This document shows positions 1 through 12,200 of a DNA stretch of 64,000 nt, one piece after another; the first letter of the stretch is position 1; every line of letters begins with the position of its first letter. A program made the translations under genes and the position numbers. The stretch is from Serripes groenlandicus (lineage: Eukaryota; Mollusca; Bivalvia; Cardiida; Cardiidae). A model generated the notes under the pieces. That model worked only from the letters and a program-made list of their open reading frames with translations, searched no databases and was not told the origin of the DNA. The stretch is from positions 8,624,798-8,688,797 of the forward strand of contig JASEVX010000017.1 in assembly GCA_031761405.1 (NCBI GenBank), read 5' to 3'.

Positions 1-119
1 AGTATCGCTCCACTGACATTAAGCAACAAGAGTGCCAGTGCCGCCACAAAATATAAAGATCAAGATTGGTCCTTTTAATTATTGCTTTTAACATGTCTGT
101 ATACATAAGCTCAAAATGA

Positions 120-330
120 AGTCTGTGAGACCAATTAGCTTAGCTTGAAGAGACAGGGACCTGAGATCATGGTTGCCTGGGTAGTAGGTTCGATCCCTGC
201 AGGGGCAGCCGGGTGTTTCCTTGAGCAAAACAATTTATCCACAATTTATCCACACTTGTTCAGAGTTGAAAGTCTTACTCTGCTTACCAGCCTAGCTGAC
301 TTTGGCATTAACTAAAGAAAATAGGATACA
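120..330 (+). mobile_element. tRNA-derived SINE
   Basis: A box-like TTAGCTTAGCTTGAAG at 136 and B box GGTTCGATCCC at 187-197, then a non-tRNA body with AATTTATCCACA duplicated. Too diverged to be a tRNA gene. Confidence 0.55.
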
Positions 331-389
331 TATAAACAGAGATAGAACCCTATAGAGTGTCGATATGTATCCTTTTTTCCTTCTGAGCA

Positions 390-1115
390 TAACTCTTGCA
401 AAAATCACTCTACCGGATAATCCCTGCTATAGAGACCAAGTTTCGAAAGGCACAACTATTGCAAAAATTGCTGAACCGGAAAATCCTTGTTTCATGTACA
501 TCTACCCATTATAGTAATGATATTGACCAAGTTTTGAAAAGATTCAGTCAGAAACGTAGGAAGAGTTGCGTTCACAAGCCGCAATATCAATCAGCTACAG
601 AGACTAAGTTACAAGGGACATAAATCTTGCAAAAATCAATGAACCGGAAAATCGCCGCTTCATGCACATCTACCTATTATAGTCATGACATTGACCATGT
701 TTTGAAAAGATTCGGTCAGAAACATAGGAAGAGTTGCGTTCACAAGGCTGCAATATCAATCAGCTACAGAGACCCAAGTTTCAAGGGACAAAAATCTTGC
801 AAAAATCAATGAACTGGAAAATCGCCGCTTCATGCACATCTACCCATTATAGTAATGACATTAACCAAGTTTTGAAAAGATTCGGTCAGAAACATAGGAG
901 GAGTTGCGTTCACAAGGCTGCAATATCAATCGGCTACAGAGACTAAGTTACAAGGGACATAAATCTTGCAAATATCAATGAACCGGAAAATCGTAGGAGG
1001 AGTTGCGTTCACAAGAAATGGACGTACGTACGGACGGACGGAGAAGATGACGCCAATATACGACCGCCTCTGCGTATAAAAATTAAATCTCCAAACAGCC
1101 CGCACCCTGGAGGCC
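390..1115 (-). repeat. 169-bp tandem repeat with (CCGT)n edge
   Basis: Units start at about 458, 626, 796 and 965 (period 168-170), each with AACCGGAAAATCGCCGC and AGTTGCGTTCACAAG. The right side is CGTACGTACGGACGGACGG. Read on the minus strand this is the (TCCG)n block plus tandem core seen in the Helentron-like elements elsewhere in the window. Confidence 0.8.
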
Positions 1116-1597
1116 ATGTTTTTTTACCAATCAAGATGGCTTGGTGGAATCTGATAGAGAGTCACCAAAGGAAGATTTCTTCAAAATTATTTGAAAATCA
1201 GCCATATACTTTTGTCAGAGAAGATATTTTAAGTTTTCACTATAGCCATCTACAAGAAAAAATCATTTAACACAGAATGCATCATGTCATGTTTAATTAT
1301 TTTTATTGCAAAAATAGCATTATTTTTAATATAAAGAAACTCATATATGCCACATTGTCAAGACAACCAAGGTAGCTATAACTAACAATACAATGTACAA
1401 GTCCAAAGGAAAGGCCAGTGTTTATTTACATTTCTCCATTAGATCCTATGTTATAGATTCCCACTTGTAGAGGTGTTTACAGCAGACAACATCTGCCACA
1501 ATATTTTCTACTCTATAAAATAATCTATTAATCAATATTTTTGGCAAGATATTCTTGAAGTCGTCTGCTGCAGAATTGTTGCATAGGGAAAGGGTTA

Positions 1598-2009
1598 AAG
1601 AGTATCTAAAATATAGGGTTTAGTGAAGAATAATGAAAAACAAAGAGTTGTTTCATGTATAATAAATACTACTTATCTACAATTCCATATTTTGATTCTA
1701 TGCTTTTAAAATGAATTCAATATTTTTAGCTAAAAACGAGAAATTTCACCTTCTTTCACAATGTTTTCTTCTTTGTATCAAATTCTACTTTTATATGTGT
1801 TATTCAATTTGAATAATACTCTCAAGACTGTATTTATAAATACAGATACATTGCTGCATCAACTGCCTACTTTTCAAGATGTGGGGGATGGGCGGAAAAT
1901 AAGGAAATTATAACTTAAGTTAAGGAGAGACATCTACCGGTATATTAACAGAAATATCTTGCAAAAAACAAAAACGGTATCTAACATAATACACATCACA
2001 TTACATGAC
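1598..2009. other. Intergenic, nothing recognised
   Basis: AT-rich sequence after a degenerate T-MITE right end (TCGTCTGCTGCAG at 1561, GGGTTAA to 1597). No frame, RNA or repeat signature seen. Confidence 0.5.
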
Positions 2010-2465
2010 AAACATCCTCTTGGATGACTTTTGATTGATGGATTGGGTTTAATGTTGTTTTCAATAATTGTTCAGTCATATCATGGTAGTAAGCGATCTG
2101 CAGCAAACTTGAACCTTAAATTAGATAAACCAAAAACAAATACTTGGAAACGATCCCTAACATACTCTGGCTCAGACCTTTGGAATAAACTACCCTTACA
2201 AATAAAATCATCAGAATCTCTAAACACATTTAAAGACAAAAGTTATCAGTATTTTCACACTACGTAATAAGTATCGTCTACATTTATGCATGTCATACAA
2301 AAAAAATTCAGAAATGACTTCATAACATATATAATGTTTTTCCCCTATGATCTTATGTCAGTACTTCAAAAAAGAGGGCCTCATGGGAGATTAGTTATAA
2401 TAACTAAATGAGTTTGTACCCTCTTTAAATAAAGTATTATTATTATTATTATTATATTATTATAA
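2010..2465 (+). pseudogene. LINE 3' fragment (CR1/jockey-like ORF2 end)
   Basis: Codons 2085-2267 read TYSGSDLWNKLPLQIKSSES then LNTFKDK, the usual closing motif of many non-LTR retrotransposon ORF2 proteins. It is followed by about 160 nt of 3' UTR and an (ATT)n tail at 2435-2462. Only the last 60-80 codons are present. Confidence 0.7.
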
Positions 2466-2838
2466 GTTCACCAATCTATGTATTTTCTAGCTTTCTCACA
2501 ACAGTTCTCCACAGAACAGTCCTTCTAAGCTACTGGATATTTTTGCATATCACACTGTTACACCATTTGAAGCAGACTAGCGAGGCTTGCAGCGGTGACT
2601 ATTTGTGAGACCAAACGTTTGAAAGAATTTTGACCAAGCCATGGCATGACTTTTGGACTTGACAACAAGCAATGGTCAAGATCGGGCACCGACTGTTTCT
2701 TGGTACAGTCACTATAAACAAAAACAGAAAAAATGCTCATCATTAGTTATTTCTCCTTTTGCCATATTGTTTTCAAAAGTCATCTGCTGCAGACTTATCA
2801 AAATGTGTCCACATGCGGGATTGGGTTAACAGTTCTGG

Positions 2839-3131
2839 TTTTTAACCCATTCCCACATACAACAAATCTGCAGCAGACGGCTGATAAAAACACAGAAAAG
2901 CTCAATATATGTAGGTATAATTACTAAAAATGAGTTACAAAACAATGTAGCAACAGGAGAAATTACTAAAATAAGGACAGAATGTATTTTGGCTTTTAGG
3001 ATTAATTATGTAGCATCATTATAAGGAAGGGTCACACATCCTCACTTACTCTTTGTATTAATCTTTTATCACAGGCTGACGACCGTAAACATCATCTGCT
3101 GCAGATTTGTTGTATATATAGAGAACGATTA
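2839..3131. mobile_element. T-MITE, degenerate
   Basis: Left end TTTTTAACCCATTCCCAC with CTGCAGCAGACGG, right end CATCTGCTGCAGATTTG. Another right end at 2755-2829 sits just before it. Confidence 0.55.
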
Positions 3132-3320
3132 ACAAATAAAATCTGCAAAAAGACAACTTTTGATAGTAATTTTTTTATTTAAAAAAAAAAAGAATTACAT
3201 TTGACAATATAGGATTTTGTTGCATCTGCCTTTAGTTAGAACTCCATTGAGCCTTTACTGTCTGGCTGAATGAATCTTCTGATAAAAAAAAAACCAGCTG
3301 ATAGTATCACCACCTTTTAC

Positions 3321-3553
3321 CCTTAACCTTTCCCATTATGCAGACACATTTGGATACATCTACAGCAGAAGAACTTTTTAAATATTGTGGCAAAAGAAGA
3401 AATGGCTCATCATGAGACAGTTCTTCATTTGCCAATGTCTTCATCTTCTTATCTAAAATTAATACTTTCATTTAATGAGATTTTCCATATTTTTGCCTCA
3501 ATATTTTCGAAGTCATCTGCTGCAGATTTGTGGTAGGAAAGGTTTAAGGGATA
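3321..3553. mobile_element. T-MITE, degenerate
   Basis: Left CTTAACCTTTCCCATTATG, central GTGGCAAAAGAAGAAATG, right TCATCTGCTGCAG; both terminal TTAA sites are mutated. Confidence 0.55.
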
Positions 3554-3559
3554 CGGAAA

Positions 3560-5640
3560 CAGATGCTCTGAGACTCTTTAACGCTTTATTTGACTCCTTC
3601 ATATTTACCATATTTGAAAGCAATATTAATTTTTCCCTGAAGGCAAGTGCTGAACAAATTATCATTTGTTATAAAAACAGCATAATCTCAGCCCTAGCAA
3701 GACTTCACACAACATAAACTAACTACAACACAGTAAAACTTTCTAAAACTGAATTTTTAAACATTAATTGTTCCTTGGAAAAAACTAATTCTTTGTTATT
3801 GAATTACACAGTTAATATTCAGCTTAATTACAAGTATAATCAAAGCGCCAATGGCACTGTAGTGGCGATCGTATGGAAAATCCTGCAAAGTAACAAGCAG
3901 TATATCGGTGTAGGGCTTGCGATGACTCTGGCGCGGGTATATTTGAGAATGTATCAACCCTGCATCTTTTGACAGTAGAATAATGTTAGTTTGCCAGAAT
4001 GTTGTCTTGGTGATTATTTAGTTACGTTCTGAAATTGGTCATGATGTGTTCAAAATTAGGCCATTCCAAAGTTATGAAAAATCTAGTTGGTATTCGATAG
4101 ACTACCGTTTTAGCTCATTAGAATGGATATTTGTAATCTAAATTGTTCGGGTAATCACATGTTTATCACCAGGTCGTTAGGCCATATTAAGATAAAATAT
4201 ATTTTACACTTGACTAAAATGACTAAATTATCAAGAAATGAGAGAAAACAGTATCCATTAGTTTGGTATTTGTTTCAATAATGTCCGATATTAAACAGGT
4301 CTGTTCAATTTAGTCCCTTCACATTGCATGATAGAGGGTTGTCAGAGACATATAAACACAATGTATTTATATGTCTCTGAGGTTGTTAAACTGCTTCGAA
4401 TAACGCGAGTGCAAAAACAAACACAAAACATGCTCCAAAAGCACAATTTCACTATTTGCCAAGCTGTTCAATTTATAAAAATATAGGCATATATTATAAT
4501 GCTCGATCTCCAAACTAAATTAGGCTACACTGTCAGCATTGATTGCTAATTGACTCAAGAACGTGCAGACGTGTATACATAACGTGTGTACACACTGACA
4601 TGTGTGTCCTTTAAACCTTTGTAAACCAGTCTTATCATCTAGACGCTTTCATATATTTAAACAACTACAAAATAAAGCGTTTATACTATTGAGATTTACA
4701 AGCTCTTCTGGTTTTTGGTCTCTCGAGCTATTTATAGAACCTTTTGGAATTTCCAGATTTGAGTATCATCAGAGTTGCCGTTATTTGCAAGGCAGAACGC
4801 GCAATGATATTTATTATCTGCCAAATCATGACGAAGATAATATTTACATATTTCAACTCTATGTAGATAATGTCTCGATAAAACTCAAATATTAGTAACA
4901 ATCCGGTACCAAAGTAGCACTGACATAATTATTATTAATCACGTCTCTGCATCAATGATGGAACTATAACGGATGTGAGTAAATTAGTTTGCAGTAAGGA
5001 AAAAAAATATCAACCGATTGTTCAAAACCGACTATATAAATATTTTTCGTTGTTGTTGTTTTTGTTAGCATTGTGGCGATTGTCAAACCAATCGCCACAA
5101 AAATTGCAATTCAGTTAATATTGAAATTAATTGAGAAAACATTGTTTATTCTTTCAATAAAGATAATTTTAAAGAAATGTTTGCTGCCATTTTCAGATTT
5201 ACAAATAAATGGAATCCTTCTGTACATAAAATATCTTTTAACTTTTGGCATCAAAAAACTCGTATTCAGATGTATAAACATTATATATCATATTCAGATT
5301 AGTGTAAAGCAAACTTAACAGATAAACAACAAATGATTAAAACAAAATATTCATCACAAAAATGTCGGATAAAACTTTCATTTCATATAGTACAATATAT
5401 AAAAGTGAGCAGGGTGAGTTTTTAATAAGAAGGGGCAATAAGTTGTACAAATTGACGCCTAATACTGATGCAGTGAAACTGTATGACATTTATCATATTA
5501 TTCATATTGGTGCGAAATTTAGCAATTTTTACTTTTTCCACAACGTTTCAACTCCTTGCAATAATCATTAGTTAATTTATAGAGATGTTCTATATTTTGC
5601 ATAAATGTTTTGAATGAATTCTGTCCTTTCCTGTTGAATT
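3560..5640. other. Intergenic, AT-rich, nothing coding recognised
   Basis: Open frames up to 97 codons (for example 4602-4895) have no motif, no splice context and AT-driven composition. One perfect hairpin lies at 4342-4380. Otherwise I see no gene, RNA or known repeat. Confidence 0.5.
4342..4380. repeat. Perfect 15-bp inverted repeat, 9-nt loop
   Basis: Arms TCAGAGACATATAAA and its exact complement surround CACAATGTA. No T run follows and no gene ends nearby, so it is not a recognisable terminator. Confidence 0.8.
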
Positions 5641-5646
5641 TTCAGT

Positions 5647-5873
5647 TTAACCCTTTCCAACATGTAGACACTTTCTGACACCTCTGCAGCAGGCGACTTT
5701 GGAAAACATTGTGACAAAAGAAATTGCTCATGATGAGCAATTTCTCCTTTTGACTGAATGTTTTCAACTTTATTCAATCATTCTTCCTTTATTTTTAGAG
5801 ATTTTCCATATTGTGGACCAAATGTTTTTTAAACTCGTCTGCTGCAGATTTGATGAATGTAGGAAAGGGTTAC
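5647..5873. mobile_element. T-MITE
   Basis: TTAACCCTTTCCAACATG to GGAAAGGGTTAC. It lies about 180 nt past the CAP-Gly stop codon and carries two AATAAA motifs on the minus strand (near 5770 and 5791) that could polyadenylate that gene. Confidence 0.8.
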
Positions 5874-6051
5874 ATGAGTGTAAAACTAATCACATGTGGT
5901 AACAAGTTCACATTCTCTGAGCACTGATTCTATCACAGTGGGAAATAAACATACAAGCAGTTCTCAATGCTAAAACGTAATAGCAAACAAGAAAAGACTA
6001 TCACATGTATTTATATAAAACAAAAACAAAACAATAACACTTTGCTGGTTT

Positions 6052-6288
6052 TTAACGATCACTGAATCCCGATTCTGAACCTGTATCAGCGTCTCTCACA
6101 GTTTTATGTCGCACAAACGCCCTGCCTTCCTTCTGTGCCATACGTAATTTCCTTACTGTCATTGCCAGTCTCTCACCCTCCTCTCCGCCGCCAAACTGCT
6201 CTGTTAATACCAGCATGTCTTTCTTATCAAAGTCCTCTCTTGAATGAGTCTTGCGTTTAATATCCATCACTGATTTACGTTCTACATC
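6052..6288 (-). CDS. CAP-Gly gene exon 9 (C-terminus, stop TAA)
   Basis: 78 codons plus TAA, phase 0 in. Acceptor TTATTTCCAG. Highly charged, with SREDFDKKDMLVLTEQFGGG and a terminal DADTGSESGFSDR; likely helical but without a family signature I know. Confidence 0.9.
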   Translation of the reverse strand, partial: DVERKSVMDIKRKTHSREDFDKKDMLVLTEQFGGGEEGERLAMTVRKLRMAQKEGRAFVRHKTVRDADTGSESGFSDR

Positions 6289-9200
6289 CTGGAAATAATC
6301 GGTGATCATTAGCAGGGTTTAGTTTAAACTTATTTATTTACATCAATAGCAAGATAAGTTTTAAGCTTATATTCATCAAGCTCGCTGTCTGCTTCCTGGG
6401 GACTTAACCAGTACTTGCGTGATTTGTGTGGAAAAATCACAAAGTCAAAACAAATTCATCACAGAACTCGAACCTGGGACCTTTGGTATGAAAGTCAGAC
6501 TCTATCCCTGCACCACTGTCCTCCACGAAATAACCAGTGATTATTAGCAGGGTTTAAAGTGCATAGTGAATGTTCTAAAATTCTTACACAAAACTCTTGA
6601 TAGATTGACCCAGATGCTTTCTGACTACATCTACATCTACATCTGGAATTTGTAGAGGAATAAAAAAAAAAATATTCTTTGAACATGTTCCAAGTAGATG
6701 GCTGACCTTACTGCCTGCAATACACAAGATACTTCAGAACTATCAAGTAAATGTCACAGAAAAAGTTAAAGATGAACACTTTCTGACATACAACAAATAT
6801 GCAGCAGACGACTTTGAAAACACATCAGCAGAAAATTGAAAAATGTCTATAAATGTAAGTATATGTCTCATTATGAGCAGTTTATTCTTTTGCCACAATG
6901 TTCAAAAGTGGTCTGCTGCACAGGTGTCTGTATATTAGAAAGGGTTAACCCTTTCTCTCATATAACAATTCTGCAGCAGACGACTTTGAACATATTTTGT
7001 TAAAAAATAGAAAAACTCTATAATTGAATGGATAACCTATGACTAAAAGTGGGAAACATTGTGGCAAAAGGAGAAATTGCTTGTTTTGAGCAATTTCTTC
7101 TTTTGTCACTATGTTTTCAAAAAGCTGTCTGCTGCAGAGGCAACAAAAAGCGTCTATACGAGGGAAAGGGTTAAACATACCCTGACTGCAATATCATTTG
7201 GGTCCCCGATATGTATGACTGGCTCCTTTTTATATTTAGATGGGGAGGCACCTCTACTGGGGGCGGCTGATTGCGGGTAAGATTTGGGTACTGTTATATA
7301 GGGCTCGACAAACTGTGGGCCAACCATTCCTGCACTGGCATATATGGTTTGTAACCTGAAGTGAGATTTTATATAGAACTTTTAACCCCTTGCCACATAC
7401 AAAAAATCAGCAGCAAATGACTTTGAAAACATCTGGGCAAAAACACAGAAATTCTTTATAAATGAGGGTATGATCACTAAAACAGTGTTGAAAACATTGT
7501 GGCAAAAGGTGAAATTGCTTGTTTTGAGCAAATTTTCCTTTAGTCACAATGTTTTCAAAAAGTCGTCTGCTGCAGAGGCGTCAAAAAGTGTCTATATGTG
7601 GGAAAAGGTTAACCCCTTCCGTCTTGAAGATGCATTTTGATGCTCATCTGCAGAAGATGAATTGAAAGTATTATGATAAAATAAGAAACTGCTTATGATA
7701 AGAAACTTTTCCTTTTGCCACAATGTTTTCACCTCTAATCAAAAATTTAAATATTTATATAAATATTCCAAACGTTCACCTAGATATATTCAAAGCCTTC
7801 TGATGCAGACAAAAGGTAACCTTTTCCACAAAACAATCAATGTTAGAAGCCTTTGTATCAGGAACAACTTCAAAACGAGCAACTTCTCTTTTTCTGACAA
7901 TATTTTCAGCTATATAACAAAATGATTCTTTCAATTATATAGGCATTACAGCCTTAACCGCAGATATTTGAAAAGCAGACATCTCTTAAAATGAGGTACA
8001 TGTATTAGGTTAACCCTTTCCCTCATACGACTATTCTGCAGCAGACGACTTTGAACATATTTTGTCAAATAATGGAAAATCTCTATAATTGAATGGATAA
8101 CCTATGACTAAAAGTGGAAAACATTGTGACAAAAGGAGAAATTGCACGTTTTGTGCAATTTCTTCTTTTGTTACTATGTTTTCAAAAAGCCGTCTGCTGC
8201 AGAGGCGTCAGAAAGCGTCTATATGAGGGAAAGGGTTAAACAGTAAACCCTTTCCCACATATAGATACATTTTGATGCAGACAACTTTAAAAACATCCTG
8301 ACAAAAGAAGAAATTATTCATAATGAGTAATTTATCCTTTTTCCGCAATATTTTCAACTTTATTCAACTATCATGCTTTTATTTCCAGAGGTTTTTCCAT
8401 ATTGTTGCCTAGCGGTTATGAATGTTGTCGACAACAGATTTGTTGTATGTGGAAATGGGTTAATAAAGGGATTTGAAATAATCAATATTAAACAGGTGTT
8501 CATTGCATTTTATCATTTTTGTTGTAAAATGGCTTACAAAATGTTGGACGACGAGTGAGTTATCTTTATTTGACTTATTAATATGCAATCTTTTTACCTG
8601 AAGATGATTGAATTTATAGTTCTAGAATGTGAAACATGATTAGAAAAGGAGAAATTGCGCATTTAAACACTGGCTCCTTTAACCCTTTCCCACAAACAAC
8701 AAATCTGCAGACTAGACCGTTTTTGAAACATCAGCAAAATTATTGAAAATCCCTGCTGTAATGGAAAATTTAATTATTGAAAAGAGTTAAAAACATTATG
8801 GCAAAAAGAGAGTTTGCTCATTGAGCAATTTCTCTTTTTGCCAAAATGTTTTCAAAAAGAAGACTAGATGAGAGGGAGTGAACAGGTCTTTTCCTCACAA
8901 TATTTCTCTTATTACTCAACTAAATCCTATGTTGTGTGTACTTAAAACAATCATCTCACTGAGACGATTCTTTTGAGTTCCCACAACATAAGGTTTGAAG
9001 GTCAAATAAGGATTTTAGAACATGAAAACTTGCCCCTTATCTAGAACTTTACTCTTAATATTTTCAAAGAACTGTTACACAGGCATCAATAGTTGCAGGT
9101 CTTCAGGAAAATGGAAATGTATCTCTACTTTTCAACACAATCATCAGCAAATATTCGAAACAATATTATACTATTTTAGGTGCGCAGAAAATTAAACCCT

Positions 9201-12200
9201 TTCCCAGTTACAAATGACCTTTTATAACTAAATGTAGTATCCAACTATTCAAAACATTACGGGAAAAGAAGAACTCGCTAAAAGAGACAAATTTCTCCTC
9301 TTCAAACAATGTTTTCAGCTCTTTATCCATATTATACCTTCTCATTCATCAGGTTTTTAAATTATTTCTCAAAATTTTGCAAAGCAAATAGAAATATCAC
9401 ATAAGGTCATTAATTATTTTTTGTATGTAAAATTAACTTACTTTGAATTCCTCTCTTTTCTTCTTCGCTGTACTTCATCCCAACTTGGAAACATGTAGTT
9501 TCCTGACATAGGGGGCTTCCTTTCTGGCATTTTGACAGGTGTAACTTCTGTGTATTTAACCATAGCACCATGACCCCGAGGCACATGGAAATATCGCTTT
9601 CCATTGTACGTACCATTGTGGGTAGAGTTTACTGAATATAAATAAAATTGATAAATTGATTGGGTTTAAAGTGGTTTTCAACAATGAAGTCATACCACAG
9701 TGGCCAGTTCACCTACCCATGCGTTTCCTGACTTTCTGACACCAGTACTCCACACAACAGTTTTTCCCAATTGCTTATTCATATAAATTGTAAGCCCGCT
9801 GGTGGAAGATGAATGACACCTGTCTTTTTGACTTCTGTCTGATGTCTTAAAGAATGTTTGGGTTTGACAGCACACATCTCTACCTACAAAGCTACCAATC
9901 AATAAGAAATCAGGAATAATATTATTATTAATGATTCTCAAATTCACTTGTCTTTAAAATTCAAATTGTATTGTCTTTGCAGTTAACACTTTCCCACATA
10001 CAACAAATCTGCAGCAGACGACTTTGGAAATATGCGGAAAAAAATATAGAAAATCCCTACAAATAATTGAAAACATTGTGGCAAAAGGAGAAATTACCCG
10101 TTTTGTCAAAATGTTTTCTTAAGTCGTTCGCTGCAGATGCGTCAAAATGCGTCTATAGATGGAAAGGGTTAAATATGTCCCATTTAAAATATGGAAAATC
10201 TCTATAATTGAAGATATAATTAATGAAAAAAGTTGAAAACATTGTGGCAAAAGGAGAAATTGCTTGTTTTGAGCAATTTCTCCTTATGTCACGATTTCAA
10301 AATCCGTCTATAGGTGGGAAAGGGTTAAAGTAACATTGCACTTCTAATTTGTGTTTGATATGGATATGATAAAATCTATAAAAACATATAGGCAGATGAT
10401 GAAGGCTTAACCCTTTCCCAAATACAACAATTCTGCAGCAGATCATGCAGACGACTTTGAACATTCTGTGGACAAATGTTGTGAATCAGATTCACTATCA
10501 ATGAAAGTTTAATAGAGTTGAAACCATTGTGGCAAACGGAGAAATGGCTCACCATGAGCAATTACTCCTTTAGCCGCAATACTTTCAAAAGTTGTAAACT
10601 GCAGAAGAGTAAAAGAATGTATCTGTTTGTGTGACAGGGTTAACCCTTTCCCCCATATAGACGCTTTCTGACGCCTAAGCATGCAGCAGACGGCTTTTTG
10701 AAAACATAGTGACAAAAGAAGAAATTGCACAAAACATGCAATTTCTCCTTTCGTCACAATGTTTCCCACTTTTAGTCATAGGTTATCCATTCAATTATGG
10801 AGATTTTCTAAGTTTTGACAAAATATGTTCAATGTCGTCTGCTTCAGAATTGTCGTATGAGGGAAAGGGTTAAAATAAGATATCTGGAAATCAACTAAGA
10901 CTGTCACATACTGTTATCATCCAGCCTCACTCCAACATAGAGCTCTGGTGCGATGGAATCTTCGTCTAATACTCCCACCCATTTTACTGTCCCTGAAAAT
11001 ATTGAACAAACATGTTTCATACTGTTACAGAAGACTCTTCCCAAATACAGGCGCTTCTGATGCTCCTGCAGTGGACTAATTTTGAAATATTGTAGCAAAA
11101 GGAGAAAGTGCTCATAATGAGCAATTTCTCCTTTTGCCAAAATGTTTTCAACTCTATTCAATAATTTAGTCTTTAATTTAGAAGGAGTTTTCATGTATTT
11201 GCCTTGATGTCTTCAGTCATCTGCTGCAGATTTGTTGTATATAGGAAAGAGTTAATCCTTATTCACATACAACAAATCTGTAACAGGCAACTTTGATCAT
11301 TTTAAGGGAAAAATATTCTATTTTAAACATAAATTCAACAAGCAAATTCAGAGAATTATGGTCCCCCGCCAGGGTAAAGGTCACAAGGTCAACAAAATTG
11401 GTATTGATGGAAAGGGGTTGTCACAAGGAATACACATGTGAAATATGAAAGCAGTACCTATTACGGTTCAGAAGTTATGACCAAGGTTAAAGTTTTTGTG
11501 ACAGCGTGACGGAGGGACTGACGGACTGATGGACGGACTGACGGACGGACTGACGGACGGACTGACGAATGAGAAATAATAGTCCCCACGCTTTCGCTAA
11601 GCGGGGGACAATTATTGAATAGACACGAAATACAGTCATATTACCCTTGACATGTGCTCAGCACAACGTCTAAGTATGGTGAACATTTCTGGTGAGTTAT
11701 TTAAAAATCCTTCGAACAGTTCAAAAGTTATTGACACGAAATATAGTCATATGACCTTTGACTTCTAATTGCGACCTTAACCTTGAACCAAAGTGGTTGT
11801 TATATGTGCTCTGCACCTCATCTCAGTATGGTGAAAAATTTTCCTGATTTATTTAAAAATCTTTCAAGCATATCAAAATTGTGACAGGCAGACAGTCAGA
11901 GCAAAAACAATATGTCTCCCCATATATGGGGGGAGACATAAATATGGAACAGAAGAAATGTTTATGGCGCAAAGAGAAATTGCTCATGATGAGCAACTTC
12001 TCCTTTTACCACAATGCTTCCAAAAGTCATCGGCTGCATATACATGTGTCAAAATGTGCATGCAAGTAAGAAAGGGTAAATAGGTATATCATTGTGTTCT
12101 TTTCTGGTCAAAGCAGACAAAAGTGACTGCATGCTATTTTCATATTTTGAGTGAATGACGATTTTGATTCAAAGTAATGAAAAATCATGCAAACAGATGA

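Noticed and set aside
4602..4895. 97-codon open frame
   Set aside because: No motif, splice context or similarity that I recognise; AT-rich chance frame.
10509..10769. Numerous 60-90-codon frames containing QFLLLPQCF or FSFCHNVF
   Set aside because: These recur because they are translations of T-MITE hairpins on either strand.
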